From Rhynchopus sp. YZ270_cl-10 (Eukaryota; Euglenozoa; Diplonemea; Diplonemida; Diplonemidae): a DNA stretch of 64,000 nt. The notes beneath the pieces were generated by a model that worked only from the letters and a program-made list of their open reading frames with translations, made no database searches and was not told where the DNA came from. The stretch covers positions 1,364,001 to 1,428,000 of the forward strand of contig OZ037869.1 of assembly GCA_964035575.1 (NCBI GenBank). Reading direction: 5' to 3'. Below, piece by piece: positions 40,995 to 52,129 of the stretch. Both the position numbers and the translations under genes were made by a program. Numbering within the stretch: the stretch's first letter is position 1; every line of letters starts with the position of its first letter.

Positions 40995-42959
40995 ATGCAA
41001 CCCCATTACACAGCGTCTTCCTTCACCCCTCTCCCATCTTCTGGTGTATTGCCGTACCCTTCTTCGCATCACCTTTCTAGAGGACCTCCACATCCACATC
41101 CACATCCACATGCACCAGGAGTACTTCACGCTAGAGGAGACTTACCGCCACCTATTGCCTCCGCTATGCTGTACGAAGGTACGGCGAGGGATGGAGAGCA
41201 GAGGGTGGGCATACAGCATAACAGACGAAAAAACGACCCAGATAGCAGGCAGCGTACTGCCCTGCCACAACCCGACCCTTCTTCGTTCACCTCTTCCTCT
41301 TCGTGCAGCTGCTCCGACCCAGCCTGCGGCTCCTGCAACTCCTACTCCTCATGCACCTCATGCGGCTCCTGCTCCTGCTCCTGCTCCACTTCTTCTCCCT
41401 CCATCTCCACCACCCCCTCCTCTTCTTCATCTCCTTGTCCATCCTGCAGCTCTTCATCTACACCGTGTTCATGTAGGGAGATACCAAAGCCACCACGGTA
41501 TCGAAGAAGGTGGGAGGAAGCGGACGATAAGGAGAGGCGGTGGGAGGAGGAGGAGAGGAGGGAGCGGGAGAGGGAGAGGGTGCGGCAGAGGCGGTGGGTG
41601 GAGGAGAGGGAGAGGGCGGAGCGGGAGAAGGGGGTGTTGGCGCCGAGGACGCCGTCGTCGCGCACGGTGAGCACCTCCGAGACGACGTACAGTGGTGGTG
41701 GTGATAGCAACGACAACGCTAACCACGACGTCACCCCACGCCTGCTCTACGGTCTCCCCGACCCCTATAGCGCATTAGGCGGTGGTGACGCCCTGCACAC
41801 CCCACACAGCGGCACCTCCTACACCGCCACCACAGTCTCCCTCTCCGTCAGCGCGCCCACGACCACCACAGCTACCACTATCTCAGATGAGACAGGCCCA
41901 GCCCCGACGCTCTACAAACCAAGAAAGACGCGGGCTCCGGTACAAAGCTCTGAAGAAGAGGTCGTTGCGTTGGACAAAAACGTGGAGGAGAGCATCACGG
42001 GGTCTGACCGAGGGGGTGAAGTGCACCCAGTTGCGGAAAGTGTGCCCCCTTCTGTAGCAGAGAGCGTTCCTGTGCCGGATGTGTCCCCTTTGCAAGATGG
42101 TGAATGCGAGCAACCTACTTTTAGTACTGCGTCTGATGCGGCGGTGGCTGCAGTGGTCGCTGTGGTCGGCCCTTTGCTGCCGTCTGCACGACGCAGTTCT
42201 GTTAGTGTAGCATGTGGGGCGGATGTGCCTGATGCAGACCCTCTTAATCCACTCAACCCACTCAACACTCTGAACACCCCAAACCCTTTAGACGGAAGCG
42301 CCCCTGCACTGTGGCAGGCCGAACAAGATGCGGCCGTCGCAGCACAACGTCTAGCGGATATGACAGCCCGCGCAGTCGCCTCCGAGACCATGGTGGTGGT
42401 GTTGGTGGAGCAGGCAGGGCGGGAGGGCGTGGTGTCTGCAGAGGCTGCTGGGTGGCGGTGTGTCGTGCAGAGGGCAGCACGGTGGCGTGGCATGCGTGGT
42501 GTGGAGGCGCAGGAGCGTGAGAGGATGGGGGTGGAGGAGGGTGTGGTGGGGGCGGGGGTGCTGCGTGTGGTGGCAGACGAGACGGCGGCAGAGTTGTCGG
42601 CACTGCGCGAGACGCATACACAGCTTGCAGCAGAGGTGCCTGGACTGCAGGAGCGTGCTGCCACTGCAGAGGTACTGCGGGAGAGGCTAGACAGAGTTGA
42701 GGCACGTCTTATTGCAACGCAGAATGCAAGCGAAGCTGACGCTGCGTCCGCCACAGCAAGGGAGCAAGTGTTGAAGCAAAAGCTTGCCACGCTGATGAAG
42801 GTGCGTGACTCTGAAGAAGCGCTCCGCCGAAGCGCCGTGGAGCACACCCGCAGTAGCACAGTGCACAGCAATGAGTCGGTAGAACAGCGTTTTGCTAGAG
42901 TACGGCGGGAGGTGCTCAACCTTGAAACACAACCAGAGCGGCAGACGTGCACCGCATAA
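40995..42959 (+). CDS. large low-complexity protein with C-terminal coiled coil
   Basis: 654 residues without introns. The N-terminal half is low complexity: Pro/His (HPHPHPH), a Ser/Cys-rich block (about 95-155), then an Arg/Glu-rich block (REREREVR-type, about 165-210). The middle is Thr/Ser/Pro-rich with acidic patches. The C-terminal 180 residues are helical and heptad-rich (LWQAEQDAAVAAQRLADMTA, ETAAELSALRETHTQLAAE, EVLRERLDRVEARL), a coiled coil. Ends QPERQTCTA. I recognise no family. Strong G/A skew in the Arg/Glu block opens other frames, but the heptad pattern supports this one. Confidence 0.6.
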   Translation: MQPHYTASSFTPLPSSGVLPYPSSHHLSRGPPHPHPHPHAPGVLHARGDLPPPIASAMLYEGTARDGEQRVGIQHNRRKNDPDSRQRTALPQPDPSSFTSSSSCSCSDPACGSCNSYSSCTSCGSCSCSCSTSSPSISTTPSSSSSPCPSCSSSSTPCSCREIPKPPRYRRRWEEADDKERRWEEEERRERERERVRQRRWVEERERAEREKGVLAPRTPSSRTVSTSETTYSGGGDSNDNANHDVTPRLLYGLPDPYSALGGGDALHTPHSGTSYTATTVSLSVSAPTTTTATTISDETGPAPTLYKPRKTRAPVQSSEEEVVALDKNVEESITGSDRGGEVHPVAESVPPSVAESVPVPDVSPLQDGECEQPTFSTASDAAVAAVVAVVGPLLPSARRSSVSVACGADVPDADPLNPLNPLNTLNTPNPLDGSAPALWQAEQDAAVAAQRLADMTARAVASETMVVVLVEQAGREGVVSAEAAGWRCVVQRAARWRGMRGVEAQERERMGVEEGVVGAGVLRVVADETAAELSALRETHTQLAAEVPGLQERAATAEVLRERLDRVEARLIATQNASEADAASATAREQVLKQKLATLMKVRDSEEALRRSAVEHTRSSTVHSNESVEQRFARVRREVLNLETQPERQTCTA

Positions 42960-43307
42960 GACACGCACGCCATGCCAACCTCTACCAGGCTGCGCTGCAA
43001 AGCAGTGTTCATTGTGTACACCTTATGTTCTTGTGGTTTCATCCAGCTGGCATCGTACGTAGCAGGTGCCTGCATCAACTCTTCACTTTGTTCTCGATGT
43101 CTCCATTGAGACGTTCTATTCAACCTTTCCTTAGATATCCCATGTTGTTTCGTGAACAACAGAACACAATTGAACCGGTGACTAAGCTAGACGCTTATGC
43201 TCATCTAAATATTTTGTCTTTACTTTCCACTCTGTGAATCCCTTTCCCACTACCCACCACCACCCACCAGGCAACACCCCCTTTGGGGGGTTTAAAACGG
43301 GTGTCAA
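42960..43307. other. spacer with class A hairpin
   Basis: I see no gene. It contains a clean class A hairpin (43177-43205) and a CCACCACCACCCACCAG acceptor just upstream of the carrier gene. Confidence 0.7.
43177..43205 (+). repeat. class A hairpin, TAGAC loop
   Basis: GGTGACTAAGC, loop TAGAC, then GCTTATGCTCATC. The upper stem TAAGC/GCTTA is perfect and the lower stem pairs, although the usual ACGAGAG loop is replaced. Confidence 0.75.
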
Positions 43308-44634
43308 ATGACTGTCTCAGAATGGGTGGCAGGGTTTGTGTTTGGTGGGTTGGGGGGCTTCGCAGGGCAGGTGCTCACGAACCCGATCGACATTGTGAAG
43401 ATAAAGCTGCAGCTGCATAAAGGGGCGATCTTCACGGAGGAGCAGTCCCGGCCGCGTGGGTGGGGGGTGCTGCGGGAGCATGTCAGAAGCAACGGGGCAA
43501 CAGGTCTCTTTCGAGGCCTTCCTGTTGCCGCGGCACATCAGTTTGTGTACAGCGGGGCCAGGCTTCAGGCCTATGAGGTATACTACGTAACCATGAAATA
43601 ATTGAAACCCCCGAATGTTTTCCCTGTCTCTGGGCAGTCATACCAAATACAACTTTTCTCTCCCAGTTTTTTTTGACAAAACTTCTTCTTCTCCAACAGA
43701 GCCTGAAGGAGCACTGCCTAGCGGACCCTTCAGATGCAGGGTTCTCCCAACGTATCATCCTTGCTTCTGTGTCTGGCGTGGCGGCGACGGTGTTGTCGAA
43801 CCCCCTAGAGCGCTGCAAGGTGGTGATACAGGCATTGCCTCGTGATCGCTGTCCGTCGCTGCCAGTGTTGGTGCGTACCTTCGGGAAGTACAGCATGGGG
43901 AACGCTGTCAGCGCTGTGAAGCGGGAGAAGCGTGCGAACCCACAGGGTCTGATGGGTGGGGTAGGTGCTAGTGTGCAGCGCTCTGCCATCGTGCATGCTG
44001 TGCAGCTCTCTGTCTACGACTCTCTGCGGGGGTTCACAGATGGACTCATCAGCTCACCCCTTGTCTCCCTCGTCGTGGCGTCCATCTTTTCTGGTATGTT
44101 CAAGAGTAAAGCCCCATCTGAGATCTGAGATCTGAGAGCTGTAAACGATGTATAGCTACCACAACACCACACCACAGGATTTGCCAGTGCGGGGGTAGGC
44201 GCGCCTCTGGACGTTGTGAAGACGCGTTTGATGGCACAGCAGGGGCGGGAGTACAAAGGGATAATAGACTGTGCGGTGCGCACTGTGCGTGAGGAGGGGA
44301 CGGTATGGACAGCTCTCGTAATTTGCATGGGAAACGTAGTGGGAAATACAGCAAGCTTTTTTCATACTGTTTTATTCTGCCCCACAAAAAATCACACAAG
44401 CTGATAAAACACCACCTCCGTTGTTTGTTTGTCATTTCCTCTAAAACGACACCTTCTTCAACCCCCCCACAAATCCCTCTCACACCACAGTCCGCTCTGT
44501 TCAAAGGCTACCTCGCCACGTGGTTGAAGATCGGACCCTTCACCATCGCGCAGTTCTGGGTGTGGGATACCCTCCGTGGGTGGAACAACGACGAATATGA
44601 TGGGCAGGAGGACATCTACGAGGCTCAAGAGTGA
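43308..44634 (+). CDS. mitochondrial carrier family (SLC25) transporter
   Basis: Four exons: 43308-43577, 43700-44093, 44178-44302 and 44491-44634, 310 residues, close to the family norm of ~300. The three signature repeats are all present: NPIDIVKIKLQLH, NPLERCKVVIQAL and APLDVVKTRLMAQ. Each is followed by the second-helix signals G(L)FRGL, GLMGGVGAS and LFKGYLATWLK. Six hydrophobic helices can be placed. The arrangement resembles acylcarnitine/ornithine-type carriers, but the substrate cannot be assigned. It acts in the mitochondrial inner membrane. The start follows an acceptor-like CACCACCCACCAG. Confidence 0.92.
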
Positions 44635-45123
44635 ACACGTAGACACACCACTGCTCTGCAACGGGGTGGGCTGGGGGAGTGGCGAAGGGGAGTTGAAGGC
44701 GTATATCAACATGGCTCTGAGGGGGTCGCGTAAAGAGATGTGTGTGTGTATTGGATAAGCTATCTTCACGTCTTGCCAAACTGATGTTTTGCAACACGTT
44801 TTTTATTGTCAGTTTGGGTACATTTATGTGCACGATATTATGCCTTCTATTCAGTATAGAAAGTAAACAAAATAATTTGTTCCCTTCAAAGATGTGTCCA
44901 TACGGTGGATTCGTCTCTAGGGAGGGCACTTTTCTGTTTTCATGAGTGGAAAGGATTCTGCGGGTTAAGTGTTCTTTTTTTATACCTACAAGCGTAGCTT
45001 AAAGGAGAAATAGTTCCTCAGATACGAATCACCCCATCAAACAGGGTAATTGTGCAATCAACGAAAAAAGATGGGCAAAATCAGGAGAGACTTAGGATCA
45101 ATCTTATAACCATTTCCTTTTGA

Positions 45124-45160
45124 GGTGCCTGCGTCCGATGAACGGTGATGCGTTTGCACC
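45124..45160 (+). repeat. class D hairpin
   Basis: GGTGC, CT, GCGTC, then GATGC, GTTT and GCACC. Here the outer stem GGTGC/GCACC is perfect and the inner stem GCGTC/GATGC pairs with one G-U pair. Confidence 0.7.
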
Positions 45161-45774
45161 TTCAATTTCTCTTTTTTTTTTTTTTTTGTGACAACTGCCT
45201 TGCAAAGGTTGTAGGGGAGGAAATGAAAACATATCTGAGTTGTGCCCGAATTTTTTTTGGTGTGAGCGATGTAAACACGACACAACTTATTCACAGAAAA
45301 GTTTTTGATTTTGTCCCTACACACTCCACAAAAATCCGGTGCGATCAACGAAAAATTCTTTTTCTGATTTCGTTTCTTTCTTTATCAGACTAGCTTAAAC
45401 TCAGATAACAGTTTTTATTTTTTTTTTGTGTTGACCCTCTCAAATACTTTCAAATTCTGTGAACGATGAAAGTATATGAAATCTAATGTTTTTATGGTGT
45501 ATTGTCACCCCATTGTGTACCGTATTCTGTACTTAGGAATTACCCAAAACCACGTCAAAAAAATCAAACACCACCAGCTGAGCCTCTCACACACCATCCA
45601 TGCATATGCACCCCTTATAGCAAAGCCTTGATCCCTTCAGTAACCGACACAGATATTATTCTTTTTTTGTAGAGCATCACCACTTTTTCTTCATTTTTTT
45701 TCCAGATATGGTGACCCAATTAAAAAAAAAAAAACTAGGAGGGGGTATCATGAACTGCCCTACCCCCCTTCCCC

Positions 45775-46070
45775 CCTCCCCTCCTCCCCCCCTCTCCACC
45801 CATCACACCAGGCGCTCCACTCCCCTCCCCCCTCTCCTCCTCCCCCCTCTCCTCCTCCCCCCTCTCCTCCTCCCCCCTCTCCTCCTCCCCCCCTCTCCAC
45901 CCATCACACCAGGCGCTCCACTCCCCTCCCCCCTCTCCTCCTCCCCCCTCTCCTCCTCCCCCCTCTCCTCCTCCCCCCTCTCCTCCTCCCCCCTCTCCTC
46001 CTCCCCCCTCTCCTCCTCCCCCCCTCTCCACCCATCACACCAGGCGCTCCACTCCCCTCCTCCTCTCCCT
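45775..46070. repeat. C/T-rich minisatellite with three longer repeat units
   Basis: CTCCTCCCCCCT-type 12-bp units in tandem, interrupted three times (about 45798, 45895 and 46024) by CTCCACCCATCACACCAGGC followed by GCTCCACTCCCCT. It is a higher-order repeat. The strong strand asymmetry (all C/T on the plus strand) could form triplex or G-rich structures on the other strand. Confidence 0.85.
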
Positions 46071-46271
46071 CCCCCCCATTCATTTCTCATCGTCTTCTTG
46101 CCCTTTTTCATTCCATTTATCTCTCTCTTTCTTACCTCCCCATAAACGCTAGGAGAAGCCCTCATTTCTCCAAATCGATTCCATTAAAGGAGAGCTCTAC
46201 CCTTAAGCCCTTTCCCCTTCTCAACCCTAAGAGAGGTTCACATTTTTCTTTGTTCTCCCATTCTTCATGCA

Positions 46272-47375
46272 ATGCAAGAGCTAACCTGCTGCGGCACCGT
46301 GCCCCAAGCACGATTCTACTCAACCCTCTGCGGGGTTCCCCAAGAGGGTGGACATTACCTCTATGTATTGGTCGGTGGATGGGAGAAGGCAGGGGAAGCA
46401 CAAGAGTTTGACCTACAATGCAGCCCTTCCAAGGTTATGCACATTTTAGACTCACGAACGTGGAGATGGGGGACACGAACGTCTACGGGAACACCCCCTG
46501 CGGGGGTCGTACACCATGCATCCGTTACATACAAAGGCAAAGTTCTGGTCTTCGGGGTATGTGACGACACAGCGTCAACCTCCGCCAACCGCATAGCCAC
46601 CTACGACCCCACTACCGCTTCGTGGACCTCCATTGCAGTGCCTCCAAGGATAGCAGGAAGAACACCTCCTCAAGCTTCCCATACAGCAGTATCAGATGGA
46701 ACCTCTATATACATCTTCGGTGGCAACGCTGGGCACACCGCTCTCGGAGATTTATGGCAGTTTTCCCCTGAATCAAATCAATTTACGTTGATTTTACCAA
46801 AAAAAGGGGATGTGCCTAGCCCCAGACAATACCATGCGTCATGCTATGCAAGAGGCTCCGTATGGGTATATGGTGGTGCACCTGATAATAAGACGACCCG
46901 AGCGGATGACGCGGTGTACGCGGATTTGTGGAGGTTTGATGTGGAAGGGAGGTATTGGGAGTTGGTGGTGCCGCAGGGTGGGCGGTTGCCGTCCGCAAGG
47001 GGGTCGGTGAGTGCGGTGTTCACAGATCCGTTTATATACATTTTTGGTGGATTTGATGGAAAATCGGATTTCAGAAACCTCTACCGTTTTGACGTTGATC
47101 TCCGCAAATGGGCAGAGCTCCCCGTTGACAGCAACATCACCGCCCGCTGGGGCCACAGTGCCGCCCCGCTCCCGCACAGCAGTGGCTTCGTAACCTTCGG
47201 CGGCTACTCCTACCTGACAGAGACAGTCCACGAGGACGTGCTTCGATATGAACACCCACCCCCCTCTCTCCGCTATCTCACTGCAAAGAGAATTTTGCTT
47301 GCGGGGATGAAGTATAAGGGGTGGGAGGAAGAGGAGGAGGAGGGGGAGGAGGAGGAAAGAAGTGGAGATTCATGA
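46272..47375 (+). CDS. kelch-repeat beta-propeller protein
   Basis: 367 residues, no introns. At least five kelch-type blades are visible, with GG plus spaced aromatic residues: LYVLVGGWEKAGE...WRWGTRTSTG, IYIFGGNAGHTALGDLWQF, VWVYGGAPDNK...DLWRFDVEGRYWE, IYIFGGFDGKSDFRNLYRF...RKWAEL, and FVTFGGYSYL. The C-terminus is a Glu-rich run. Kelch propellers usually bind partner proteins, for example in ubiquitin ligases or actin-linked complexes; nothing here tells which. The ATG at 46272 follows a long CT-rich spacer. Confidence 0.88.
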   Translation: MQELTCCGTVPQARFYSTLCGVPQEGGHYLYVLVGGWEKAGEAQEFDLQCSPSKVMHILDSRTWRWGTRTSTGTPPAGVVHHASVTYKGKVLVFGVCDDTASTSANRIATYDPTTASWTSIAVPPRIAGRTPPQASHTAVSDGTSIYIFGGNAGHTALGDLWQFSPESNQFTLILPKKGDVPSPRQYHASCYARGSVWVYGGAPDNKTTRADDAVYADLWRFDVEGRYWELVVPQGGRLPSARGSVSAVFTDPFIYIFGGFDGKSDFRNLYRFDVDLRKWAELPVDSNITARWGHSAAPLPHSSGFVTFGGYSYLTETVHEDVLRYEHPPPSLRYLTAKRILLAGMKYKGWEEEEEEGEEEERSGDS

Positions 47376-48520
47376 TGTGTGTGGGGGAGGGGGGGGAGAG
47401 GGGATAATAGAGGTGTGTGTGTGGTTTTCCCACAAGGTTTACACAAAAAAAAATACAGTAGAGATTTGCACAACTGTGGCAACACAAACCGAGGCAACTA
47501 CACTACTCCAATTTATCAAAAAAAAAAGGGGGTTCGATGTGGTTATTGTTGATAGGGCAAGACGAGTAGTGTACAGTTGTTGAAGGAGAAGTGCTTGCTT
47601 GGGTTTGTGAAGTGTGCAGGTGTGGATAGGTGATATGTTGGGGGCATATTGTTGCTGTGAGTTTTCTCATCATTTATCTTTCGATTATTTCGGGTGTGCT
47701 ATTTTGATACCGGCGTCTGCGGCGTTTGTACTTATGTTTGTCTTTATTTTGTGCGATGTCTGCACCGCTTTTCAGGGGTGTGCTGATGAGCACCGAAGCA
47801 CTGCGCAACAACAATGCAGTCAAACGGCTTCGCGACGTGCGTTGAAACGCCTCGTGGGGTCTACAGTGGGTCACTATTCTTTCCAAAGTTTCCAAGGGGA
47901 TCTTTTGCTATATTGCTTTATATGGGTTGTTGTTGTTTTTTATACACTTCCCTAATGCTTTTCAAAATTTATTTGAAAGTATATGAATTTGTATATTGCG
48001 TTCTTTCACTTTTAAAAAAGCTTCACGAAGGCGACAACAAAGCACCACCCCATTGCCGAAGAGACACACAGGACTTTACGTTCTCTCTCTTCTGCACCAT
48101 TGTATCCCAGGTGAAACATAGTTTTGTATCACACAGGTTGTATTCAAAAAAATGCATTGTACGGGTATATTCAAGGTTCTTTTTTCCAGTGTATGCGTCT
48201 GCCGGGGTCAGGGGGCATTTTGCATTTTCAACATTTGTGGCAGTGTGTGTTGCACGCTGTCGATTTATTAGTGACCATGCTTCGATCACCCCCCGCCTTT
48301 TTGAGGTGACACACTGTGAGGCTTAGGTTCATCTTAAAGGTTTTTCTTGTCTTGTTTCTTACCCTCAACCACACACATACCGCCTTCTTTTCTAGGAAGG
48401 TCTTTGTTGGTCGCGATTCGAAAGTTCTACACAAATACCTATTGTTTCCCCCTCCAACCTATACGGCCCCCTAGCAATATCCACACAACGCACCTCAGCA
48501 GCCCTACACAAAACAGATAT
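47376..48520. other. spacer
   Basis: I see no gene. It contains the 75-bp repeat shared with the MITE at 5795 (47454-47525), a class D-like GCGGCGTTTGTAC fragment (about 47715), and a degraded class A hairpin (48305-48340). The last stretch CGCACCTCAG is an acceptor-like sequence. Confidence 0.6.
47454..47525. repeat. dispersed repeat shared with MITE interior (5923-5998)
   Basis: CAGTAGAGATTTGCACAACT, then GTGGCAACACAA, a CGAGGCAACTACACTACTCC stretch and an A run. It is about 90 percent identical by eye to the block inside the MITE at 5795, so it is either a relic of the same element or the source of its interior. Confidence 0.75.
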
Positions 48521-49210
48521 ATGTCGGGCGGCCTTGCGGGCGTAGAGTATCTGCAGCAGCACGCTCCTCCCTCAGAGGGGCCTCCTCACGATGCCGTGCT
48601 GACTGCAGAAGCAGTACCTGGAGACATTGCAGTGTTTTCGGAGCGATTAGATCAGGCAAGACAGCGGCAACGGGACGATGTCTCGAGCACTGTAGCGCGT
48701 GCACAGCTGCAGACCCTGGCACGGACACGCAACCCTGATGTCAACACCGCATACACAGAACTGCGTCTGCTGGAGACCGAACGACGTGGCCTCATGCGCG
48801 ATGAGGTGCGCACACAGCTCTGGAACGACGACCTCATGACACGCCTTGCACACTCCCCACCACGCCCAGAGAGCAAATACTACGCCGCACTGAATCCAGG
48901 ACGCATGCAAGCCAGCCCCGCAAGGATACAGCCTCCCCCACTGCCAAGCGAGCATGGCGTGCCGGCACCATCCCCCCTCGATACGACCCACTTCATCAAC
49001 GTCGAGGTGAGTGCCCATCTTCCCAACTCTCAGCCTCACATAGGGGGGGCACGGAGCGCCTCCCCTGCAGGGACACGGGAAGACAGCGTGCAGCGTGTCG
49101 CAGAATACCTCTGTGCCGTGAACCTGCCAGAGGAGGATCTCCACGCAGCATACCGCCTTGCAGCACGGAGGCGTAACCAGACGCGAGCCGGGCTGCCGTA
49201 CTCTGGGTAG
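48521..49210 (+). CDS. small protein of unknown function
   Basis: 229 residues, ATG at 48521 after CGCACCTCAG and CCCTACACAAAACAG. The N-terminal ~110 residues are helical (ERLDQARQRQRDDVSSTVARAQ, then ELRLLETERRGLMRDEVRTQL). The middle is Pro-rich and disordered. The C-terminus (QRVAEYLCAVNLPEEDLHAAYRLAARRR) is an amphipathic helical segment. No family recognised. GTGAGTGCC...CTCAG at 49006-49032 could be a very short in-frame intron of 27 nt, but it is shorter than all other introns in this window, so I left it as coding. Confidence 0.6.
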   Translation: MSGGLAGVEYLQQHAPPSEGPPHDAVLTAEAVPGDIAVFSERLDQARQRQRDDVSSTVARAQLQTLARTRNPDVNTAYTELRLLETERRGLMRDEVRTQLWNDDLMTRLAHSPPRPESKYYAALNPGRMQASPARIQPPPLPSEHGVPAPSPLDTTHFINVEVSAHLPNSQPHIGGARSASPAGTREDSVQRVAEYLCAVNLPEEDLHAAYRLAARRRNQTRAGLPYSG

Positions 49211-49550
49211 GGGTGTGGGGTAGCAGGGGGGACAAAAGGTGTACAGTGGAGACAGTTCCAGTACATTTTCTAAAGTTGACCTGTCAAAAAACTGACCGGT
49301 CAAAATAGTTGTCATGACCTGGTCAACCTGGTCCACCGTGTGCACCTATTGCCTATCCTTCGGGGGGGAGGCGGGGAGTGGGAGGGGAATGTCTTGTCTT
49401 ATTCTTAGCCTGTATCTTGTATCTTATAAATGTGTGGTGATTTTTTTTTGTATTTCGAGTCAAGTATGTTTTGCTGTACCTCTCCAAGTGTGTGTAACGT
49501 GATCCTCCCACAGGTAATATTTGACATCATAAAACACAACAAACCATAAA
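49211..49550. other. spacer before Hsp70 copy 1
   Basis: No gene. TGACCTGTCA, TGACCGGTCA and TGACCTGGTCA form a cluster of related palindromic motifs at about 49277-49326. An acceptor CCTCCCACAG precedes the Hsp70 start by about 40 bases. Confidence 0.6.
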
Positions 49551-51632
49551 ATGATGCGCAACACAGCGAAGCTCTGCTGCAGCAAGGTGAGCGGGAATGT
49601 GGTGGGTATTGACCTGGGTACGACGAACTCGTGCGTGGCTGTGATGGAGGGAACGGCAGCACGTGTGATTGAGAACAGCGAGGGTGCACGCACCACGCCG
49701 TCGTACGTGGCGTTCAAGGGAAGCGAGAAGCTTGTTGGTCTGGCGGCGAAGCGCCAGGCTGTGACGAACCCGCAGAACACATTCTACGGAATCAAGCGTC
49801 TGATTGGTCGCAAGTTCACGGACAAGGAGACACAGGAGGACCAGAAGCAGGTGCCGTTCAAGATCAGCCGTGCCGGAAACGGTGACGCGTGGGTGCAGGA
49901 CACGGCCGGGAAGGAGTACTCGCCGAGCCAGGTCGGGTCGTTCGTGCTGGAGAAGATGCGTGAGACGGCAGAGGCGCACCTGGGAACAACTGTCCCGAAC
50001 GCAGTGGTGACTGTGCCTGCGTACTTCAACGACTCGCAGCGTCAGGCGACGAAGGACGCGGGAAGCATCGCAAAGCTGAACATTGTGCGTATCATCAACG
50101 AGCCGACGGCAGCGGCACTTGCGTACGGCATGGACAAGGACGAGGACAAGGTTGTGGCAGTGTACGACCTGGGTGGTGGCACGTTCGATGTGTCGATCCT
50201 TGAGGTGAGCGGTGGAGTGTTTGAGGTGAAGGCGACGAACGGAGACACCTTCCTGGGAGGTGAGGACTTTGACGTAGTCATCACAAAGTACCTGACGGAG
50301 AACTTCAAGAAGCAGGAGGGTGTGGACCTGACGAAGGACAAGATGGCGCTGCAGCGTGTGCGTGAGCAGGCGGAGAAGGCGAAGATGGAGCTGTCGTCTG
50401 CGATGGAGACGGAGATCAACCTGCCGTACATCTCTGCGAACGAGTCTGGCCCGCTCCACATGCAGGAGAAGCTGACACGTTCGAAGCTTGAGGGTCTTGT
50501 GGGTGACCTTGTGCAGCGCACTGTGAAGCCGTGCGAGGTGTGCCTGAAGGACAGTGGGCTGAAGACGAGCGAGATTGAGGAGGTGATCCTTGTGGGAGGA
50601 ATGTCGCGCATGCCCAAGGTGCAGGAGGTTGTGCAGAACATCTTCAAGCGTGAGCCCTACAAGGGTGTCAACCCCGACGAGGTTGTGGCGATGGGTGCTG
50701 CCATCCAGGGAGGAGTGCTCAAGGGAGATGTCGGTGGTCTGCTTCTGCTTGACGTGACGCCGCTGTCGCTGGGTCTTGAGACCCTTGGAGGAGTCTTCAC
50801 CAGACTCATCCCGAAGAACACCACCATCCCGACGAAGAAGAGCCAGGTATGTGCAGTGAGCAGTGAGCAATGAGCAACTGCTCGTTAGCAGTTAGCCACT
50901 AGCAACTTTGAAACACAACCCCAAAACCCTCGCACACAAACAAACCTCACACGCTCTCTCTCTCCCCCTCTCTCTTGACAGGTGTTCTCGACAGCAGCAG
51001 ACAACCAGACCCAGGTGGGCATCAAGGTGCTTCAGGGTGAGCGTGAAATGGCTGCCGACAACCAGATGCTGGGCCAGTTCGACCTTGTGGGTGTGCCGCC
51101 CGCACCACGTGGAGTGCCGCAGATTGAGGTGACGTTCGACATTGACGCGAACGGTATCTGCAACGTGAGCGCAAAGGACAAGGCGACCGGGAAGGAGCAG
51201 ACTGTGCGCATCCAGTCGAGCGGCGGTCTGAACAAGGACGAGATTGAGCGCATGATCCGTGAGGCGGAGACCCACCAGGAGGCGGACAAGGAGCGCCGTG
51301 AGGCTGTGGAGCTGAAGAACACTGCGGACACACAGGTGATCCAGGCGGAGAAGGCGCTTGAGGACTGGAAGCACCTGTCTGAGGAGGAGAAGCAGGCTGT
51401 GAAGGAGGCTGTGCAGGAGTGCCGTGACGCCATGGCGAACGAGTCCTCGACGAAGGACCAGCTGCAGGAGGCGACGGACAAGCTGCAGAAGGCTGTCATG
51501 GAGGCGGGGAAGAAGGACTACGAGGCGGCAGCAGCAGCAAACTCGTCTGGGTCTGAGAACACCGAGGAGGTCAAGGCCGAGGAGAAGACCGAGGACAAGA
51601 CTGAGGAGGAGAAGAAGGACAAGAAGGAGTGA
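49551..51632 (+). CDS. mitochondrial-type Hsp70 (DnaK family), copy 1
   Basis: Two exons, 49551-50846 and 50982-51632, 648 residues. ATPase-domain signatures: [22 protein letters not shown] and [11 protein letters not shown]. Substrate domain: [20 protein letters not shown], then after the intron [20 protein letters not shown] and [15 protein letters not shown]. The short leader ([12 protein letters not shown]) would be the organelle targeting peptide. The end is KKDKKE, not EEVD or KDEL, so this is the mitochondrial (Ssc1/DnaK) type that drives protein import and folding and Fe-S cluster assembly. The intron cuts at the start of the substrate-binding domain. It is nearly identical to the copy at 58116, with a different leader. 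Confidence 0.95.
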
Positions 51633-52015
51633 GTCTGAGTCTGATGCTGCTTGTGTGTGTGTGTGGTGCTTTCCGTCCCCAAAAGCGGCACATGTGTCAT
51701 TGGTGACGATCCCTTGCCTTCCTGCCTCTGCGTGAGGTCAGGTTTTTTGTCTGTTTGTACTAATGTACTGTTTTAATTGTTGAGTGGCTGTTTCGTAGTT
51801 TTGTGGTTTTGTGGTTTTCATTTGCAATTTGGATTCAGATTTACGTAGTTTTGCTGAAGTGTTTACATCACCGTCCTCTTTGGAAACGTGTGTGAGCGCA
51901 GTCGAGCATTCGCATGTTGATGCATCGTTTGCTGCTGCACGTGCACACCTTTGTGGTTTTTATGCTAGTTCTTTTGATTTTCGTTTTGTTTTTGGGCCGT
52001 TCTTTTTCCTCTTTG

Positions 52016-52050
52016 AAGATACGTGTGTGCACGAGAGACACATCCATCTT
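52016..52050 (+). repeat. class B hairpin, GCACGAGAG loop
   Basis: AAGAT, internal loop, TGTGT, GCACGAGAG, ACACA, then TCC and ATCTT. Both stems pair. Confidence 0.8.
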
Positions 52051-52069
52051 GCAAGGTTTTTCCTTTTCA

Positions 52070-52129
52070 CTCCGGTGTTCGACAACCCACTGGAGCGTGC
52101 CGGTGCCTGCGTCCCAGAGGCGTTAGCAC
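52070..52129 (+). repeat. TTCGA stem-loop plus class D hairpin
   Basis: CTCCGGTG, loop TTCGACAACC, CACTGGAG (52070-52095), then GTGCCTGCGTC, CCAGA, GGCGTTAGCAC (52103-52129). Same order as 27857-27912, but with CTCCGGTG/CACTGGAG in place of CTCCGGGG/CCCGCGGAG: the stem is kept while the sequence changes. Confidence 0.8.

Larger units (their letters stand above)
44635..46271. other. spacer with GC-rich minisatellite
   Basis: I see no gene. It holds a partial class A hairpin (45081-45114), a class D hairpin (45124-45160) and the C/T minisatellite 45775-46070. The end (46100-46265) is CT-rich. Confidence 0.65.

Noticed and set aside
40834-41670. Second open frame overlapping the low-complexity gene
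   Set aside because: Purely Pro/His then Arg/Gly-rich. The 40995 frame continues into a genuine coiled coil.
49006-49032. 27-nt intron in the small gene at 48521
   Set aside because: It has GT and AG ends but is in frame, open, and much shorter than the shortest supported intron (42 nt).
49527-50870. 447-codon antisense frame opposite Hsp70 exon 1 (and its twin at 58710-59456)
   Set aside because: A shadow of strongly biased Hsp70 codon use. It is rich in Leu/Arg/His and resembles no protein.
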